Part shown: in pieces, positions 7,392 through 10,056 of the stretch | Position numbering within the stretch: position 1 is the stretch's first letter | How the letters are laid out: each line of letters starts with the position of its first letter | Assembly: GCA_002430405.1 (NCBI GenBank) | Contig: DJBM01000145.1 | Coordinates: 1-10,056, forward strand | DNA length: 10,056 nt | Reading direction: 5' to 3' | DNA from: Actinobacteria bacterium UBA5976 | GTDB lineage: Bacteria > Actinomycetota > Actinomycetes > S36-B12 > UBA5976 | Notes under the pieces: model-generated | Database searches by the model: none | The model's input: only the letters and a program-made list of their open reading frames with translations | What the model was told of the DNA's origin: nothing | Program-made: the position numbers and the translations under genes

Positions 7392-8687
7392 ATGAGAACC
7401 GAGCCTTTCGCAGCAACTGAAGTTATTGCTGCAAAGCGCGATAAGCGCGAATTATCTGATCAACAAATCGATTGGTTCGTAGACGCTTACGTGCGAAATG
7501 TCATTGCAGAAGAACAAATGTCGGCAATGGCAATGGCAATTTTGCTAAACGGTATGAATCGGCGCGAGATCGTGCGTTGGACTAAGGCTTACATCGATTC
7601 TGGCGAGACTATGAACTGGTCAGATCTTGGGCGGCCCACTGCGGATAAGCATTCAACGGGTGGCGTTGGCGACAAAATTACTTTGCCGTTAGCCCCACTT
7701 GTTGCTGCGTGCGGCGTTAGCGTGCCACAACTTTCTGGTCGGGGTCTGGGTCACACTGGTGGCACACTGGACAAACTTGAATCAATTCCTGGCTGGCGTG
7801 CAAGTCTTACTAATACCGAAATGTTTGAGGTCTTAAAAGAAACTGGCGCAGTAATCTGCGCTGCAAGCCAAACTTTAGCGCCAGCTGATCGTCGAATTTA
7901 TGGCCTACGCGATGTCACGGGAACCGTGGAATCTATACCGCTAATTTCTGCTTCGATTATGAGTAAGAAAATTGCCGAGGGTACTGGGGCCTTAGTACTT
8001 GATATCAAAGTTGGCTCTGGCGCTTTCATGAAAACGGTTGAGCAAGCTCGTGAACTTGCAACGACTATGGTGGAAATTGGTAACGATGCTGGCGTAACAA
8101 CTCGAGCTTTGTTAACTGCGATGGATGTGCCACTTGGCCGAACTGCCGGAAACGCACTGGAAGTAAAAGAGTCGTTAGAGGTGCTAGCCGGCGGCGGACC
8201 AGCCGATGTCATCGAACTAACAATAACTTTGGCGCGCGAAATGTTAGAAGCATCCGGTGCCCAGGGAACTAAAGATCCTGCTGTTGCTTTGCGTGATGGT
8301 TCTGCGATGGATGTTTGGCGCGCGATGATCAGCGCCCAAGGTGGAGACGTTGACGCTGCGCTGCCCACCGCTAAAGAAACTCACGATGTCGTGGCGCAAA
8401 GTGATGGTTATTTAATCAAACTTGATGCACTAGCTGTTGGTATGTCTAGTTGGCGCTTAGGAGCTGGCCGGGCCCGCAAAGAGGATGACGTGCAAGCTGG
8501 CGCGGGAATCCAGTGGCATGTTGGCCATGGTGAGGCTGTTGCCAAAGGTATGAAGTTATTCACGTTGCATACCGATGAACCAGCTCGTTTTGAACCAGCA
8601 CTGGAAGTTTTAACTACTGGTTATGAAGTGGGTGGGAGAGAGGAAATCTCTGCACGCCTGCCACTGATAATCGACCGTCTTGTTTAA
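7392..8687 (+). CDS. deoA: Thymidine phosphorylase (pyrimidine-nucleoside phosphorylase family)
   Basis: Cytoplasmic phosphorolysis of thymidine or deoxyuridine to the free base and 2-deoxyribose-1-phosphate. The 431 residues match the family (about 435-440). The N-terminal helical domain (AAKRDKRELSDQQIDWF) is followed by the phosphate-binding segment DKHSTGGVGDK (85-95). The family signature SGRGLGHTGGTLDKLE is at 115-130, then LAPADRRIYGLRDVT, SIPLISASIMSKK and LDIKVGSGAFM, and the C-terminal domain carries LGAGRARKEDD. From sequence alone I cannot separate a strict thymidine phosphorylase from a broader Pdp enzyme that also takes uridine. If it took uridine, the route cytidine-uridine-uracil-UMP would be complete within this window; otherwise only the deoxy route is. 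No SD precedes the start; a leaderless promoter is likely. Confidence 0.95.
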   Translation: MRTEPFAATEVIAAKRDKRELSDQQIDWFVDAYVRNVIAEEQMSAMAMAILLNGMNRREIVRWTKAYIDSGETMNWSDLGRPTADKHSTGGVGDKITLPLAPLVAACGVSVPQLSGRGLGHTGGTLDKLESIPGWRASLTNTEMFEVLKETGAVICAASQTLAPADRRIYGLRDVTGTVESIPLISASIMSKKIAEGTGALVLDIKVGSGAFMKTVEQARELATTMVEIGNDAGVTTRALLTAMDVPLGRTAGNALEVKESLEVLAGGGPADVIELTITLAREMLEASGAQGTKDPAVALRDGSAMDVWRAMISAQGGDVDAALPTAKETHDVVAQSDGYLIKLDALAVGMSSWRLGAGRARKEDDVQAGAGIQWHVGHGEAVAKGMKLFTLHTDEPARFEPALEVLTTGYEVGGREEISARLPLIIDRLV

Positions 8688-8714
8688 GATTCTTTTGATT
8701 GGGGGTTGTGCAGG

Positions 8715-8720
8715 TATTCT
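8715..8720 (+). promoter_or_regulatory. Putative -10 box (TATTCT) of a leaderless cupin-add transcript
   Basis: TATTCT fits TANNNT and is followed by 6 nt and the ATG at 8727. It lies in the 39-bp gap after deoA. TTGATT at 8695-8700 is a poor -35 candidate because the spacer is only 14 nt. The box supports ATG 8727 over the in-frame upstream TTG at 8706. Confidence 0.42.
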
Positions 8721-8726
8721 TTGGGC

Positions 8727-9080
8727 ATGCCTGAGTTAATTAGCGAACCAACAATGATCCCAGTACCTGGTGGCAAATCGATTGCAGAATACATAGGTCG
8801 AGTAAAAACTGGCGACAATGACGTCTCTGTTGCAGTTATGCATGCACCAGCAGGTTGGTCTGAACCCGCACAAGTTCCAAACTTCGATGAATTCACGATA
8901 GTGATCACAGGTTCCATTGATGTTGAACACGAGGGTAAAACTATCAACGTTGGTGCGGGGCAAGCATTGATTACGCGAGCTGGTGAGAAAGTTCGCTACC
9001 TAACAAGGGAAGATGCACATTACGTTGCAATCTGCTTACCTGCCTTTTCCCCTGAACTTGTTAATCGCGATGAGGACTAA
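8727..9080 (+). CDS. Small cupin-domain protein of unknown function
   Basis: Single-domain cupin, 117 residues, no signal peptide or membrane segment, so cytoplasmic. Beta-barrel hallmarks are the strand DVSVAVMHAPAGW, then FDEFTIVITGSIDVEHEGK (about 53-71) for cupin motif 1, and VGAGQALITRAGEKVRY (75-91) with AHYVAICLPAF for motif 2. The usual HxH pair of motif 1 is not there: that stretch reads EPAQVPNFDE, leaving Glu55 and perhaps Gln49/Glu46, and only His98 resembles the motif 2 histidine. A classical metal site is therefore doubtful. It may be a non-catalytic binding or sensor domain, or use different ligands. An in-frame TTG at 8706 would add seven residues, but ATG 8727 is preferred since it starts where conserved-looking sequence begins and follows a TANNNT-N6 box. 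The stop overlaps the add start (TAATG), tying it to adenosine deamination. Confidence 0.85.
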   Translation: MPELISEPTMIPVPGGKSIAEYIGRVKTGDNDVSVAVMHAPAGWSEPAQVPNFDEFTIVITGSIDVEHEGKTINVGAGQALITRAGEKVRYLTREDAHYVAICLPAFSPELVNRDED

Positions 9081-10056
9081 TGATTTCCCTTGCTGTAATT
9101 AAAGCAATTCCTAAAGTTGTACTTCATGATCACCTAGATGGCGGTTTGCGTGTTAGTACTATTTTGGAATTAGCAAAGCAGCACGGCTATAACTCTTTGC
9201 CATATGACAATGAATTGGAACTTACAAATTGGTTTCATACTGCAGTGCAAGGTTCGCTGGAAGTTTATTTAGAAACTTTCGCTCATACTGTTGGCGTAAT
9301 GCAAACTCCAGACGCGTTACAACGAGTTGCAAGTGAGTGCGCCCAGGATTTAGCAGCTGATGGTGTCGTATTTGCTGAAATTCGTTTTGCCCCCGAGTTG
9401 CACACTGCAAAAGGGTTAAGCTACCGCGAGGTGATAGACAACGTCTTACTTGGTTTTACTCAAGGTGAGGCTGCTGCTAAAGCGGCTGGACACAACATAA
9501 AGATCGGTACTCTACTTACCGCGATGCGTATGGCAGATGTATCACTTGAAATTGCAAAGCTGGTGGTTGAATATCGTGATCGTGGTGTCGTCGGTTTTGA
9601 TATCGCAGGAAAAGAAAAGGGCTATCCGCCAACGGAACACATTGAGGCATTCCATTATTTGCAACGCAATAATGCGCATTTCACAATTCATGCTGGTGAA
9701 GCATTTGGTCTAAAAAGTATTTGGGAAGCGATTCAATTTTGTGGCGCGGAACGACTTGGTCATGGTGTGCGAATAATTGACGACATCACTATGAATGCTG
9801 ATGGCACTGTGACTTTAGGTGACTTGGCCGCCTACGTACGTGATCGTCGAATTCCACTTGAACTTTGCCCAAAGTCCAATGTGGACACGGGCGCAGCAGC
9901 CAGCATTGCCGAACATCCGATTGGATTATTACGGAAGTTAAATTTCCGAGTGACGCTCAACACTGATAACCGATTAATGTCCAATACTTCAATGTCCTCG
10001 GAAATGACTTCACTCATAGAAGCTTTTGATTACTCATTACGCGATCTTGAATGGAT
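9080..10056 (+). CDS. add: Adenosine deaminase, 3' end cut by window edge
   Basis: Zinc amidohydrolase converting adenosine and deoxyadenosine to inosine and deoxyinosine. The ATG at 9080 overlaps the cupin stop by 1 nt, with GAGGA just upstream; 325 codons are open to the edge and roughly the last 10-35 residues should be missing. The active site is visible in order. LHDHLDGG holds zinc ligands His16 and His18. AEIRFAPELHT is present. HAGE at 204-207 gives zinc ligand His204 and catalytic Glu207. LGHGVRI gives His228. LCPKSNVDTG follows, and NTDNRLMS carries zinc ligand Asp296. The residue after Asp296 is Asn297, where E. coli and mammalian enzymes have a second Asp that contacts the purine. 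I recall the NTDNRLMS form from other actinobacterial sequences, so it is probably a lineage variant. AMP or adenine deaminase activity is less likely given the full ADA motif set. Confidence 0.94.
   Translation, partial: MISLAVIKAIPKVVLHDHLDGGLRVSTILELAKQHGYNSLPYDNELELTNWFHTAVQGSLEVYLETFAHTVGVMQTPDALQRVASECAQDLAADGVVFAEIRFAPELHTAKGLSYREVIDNVLLGFTQGEAAAKAAGHNIKIGTLLTAMRMADVSLEIAKLVVEYRDRGVVGFDIAGKEKGYPPTEHIEAFHYLQRNNAHFTIHAGEAFGLKSIWEAIQFCGAERLGHGVRIIDDITMNADGTVTLGDLAAYVRDRRIPLELCPKSNVDTGAAASIAEHPIGLLRKLNFRVTLNTDNRLMSNTSMSSEMTSLIEAFDYSLRDLEW

Noticed and set aside
7898..8368. Minus-strand open frame of 156 codons inside deoA
   Set aside because: It is antisense to the conserved core of thymidine phosphorylase, has no domain, and its composition is that of a shadow frame.

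Overview
The window looks like chromosomal DNA from a streamlined, rather AT-rich actinobacterium. The best guess is the freshwater acI group (Nanopelagicales: Planktophila/Nanopelagicus type), but this is inferred from protein resemblance and compact gene layout, not from a marker gene. Supporting signs are a MenJ-like menaquinone reductase of actinobacterial type, Ala-rich proteins at only moderate GC, 1-4 nt gene overlaps, and several starts that lack a ribosome binding site but have a TANNNT box exactly 6 nt before the ATG, a geometry typical of actinobacterial leaderless transcripts.

Layout: positions 1-1038 (minus strand) carry most of a FAD-dependent menaquinone reductase (menJ-like) cut by the left edge. 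Upstream of it on the same strand is upp (1142-1780), uracil phosphoribosyltransferase. A 209-bp divergent intergenic region separates upp from the plus-strand genes that fill the rest of the window. These are a BMP/PnrA-type nucleoside-binding lipoprotein (1990-3039), a strong intrinsic terminator (3053-3094), then an overlapping four-gene set of tandem ABC ATPase (3158-4684), two BPD_transp_2 permeases (4684-5769, 5766-6980) and cytidine deaminase cdd (6980-7375). Next come thymidine phosphorylase deoA (7392-8687), a small cupin protein (8727-9080) and adenosine deaminase add (9080 to the right edge, incomplete).

The genes form one coherent nucleoside-scavenging locus. The lipoprotein and ABC transporter import nucleosides. 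Cdd deaminates (deoxy)cytidine to (deoxy)uridine, and DeoA cleaves deoxyuridine or thymidine to base plus deoxyribose-1-phosphate. The divergent Upp captures uracil as UMP, and Add turns (deoxy)adenosine into (deoxy)inosine. The cupin is the only member without an assigned role; it sits directly before, and is translationally coupled to, add.

I see no mobile element, CRISPR array, tRNA or rRNA, and no clearly undescribed system. The points most worth a second look are the repeated leaderless-promoter geometry, the terminator plus strong codon bias that set the binding protein apart from the rest of its transporter, and the metal-ligand-poor cupin linked to add.
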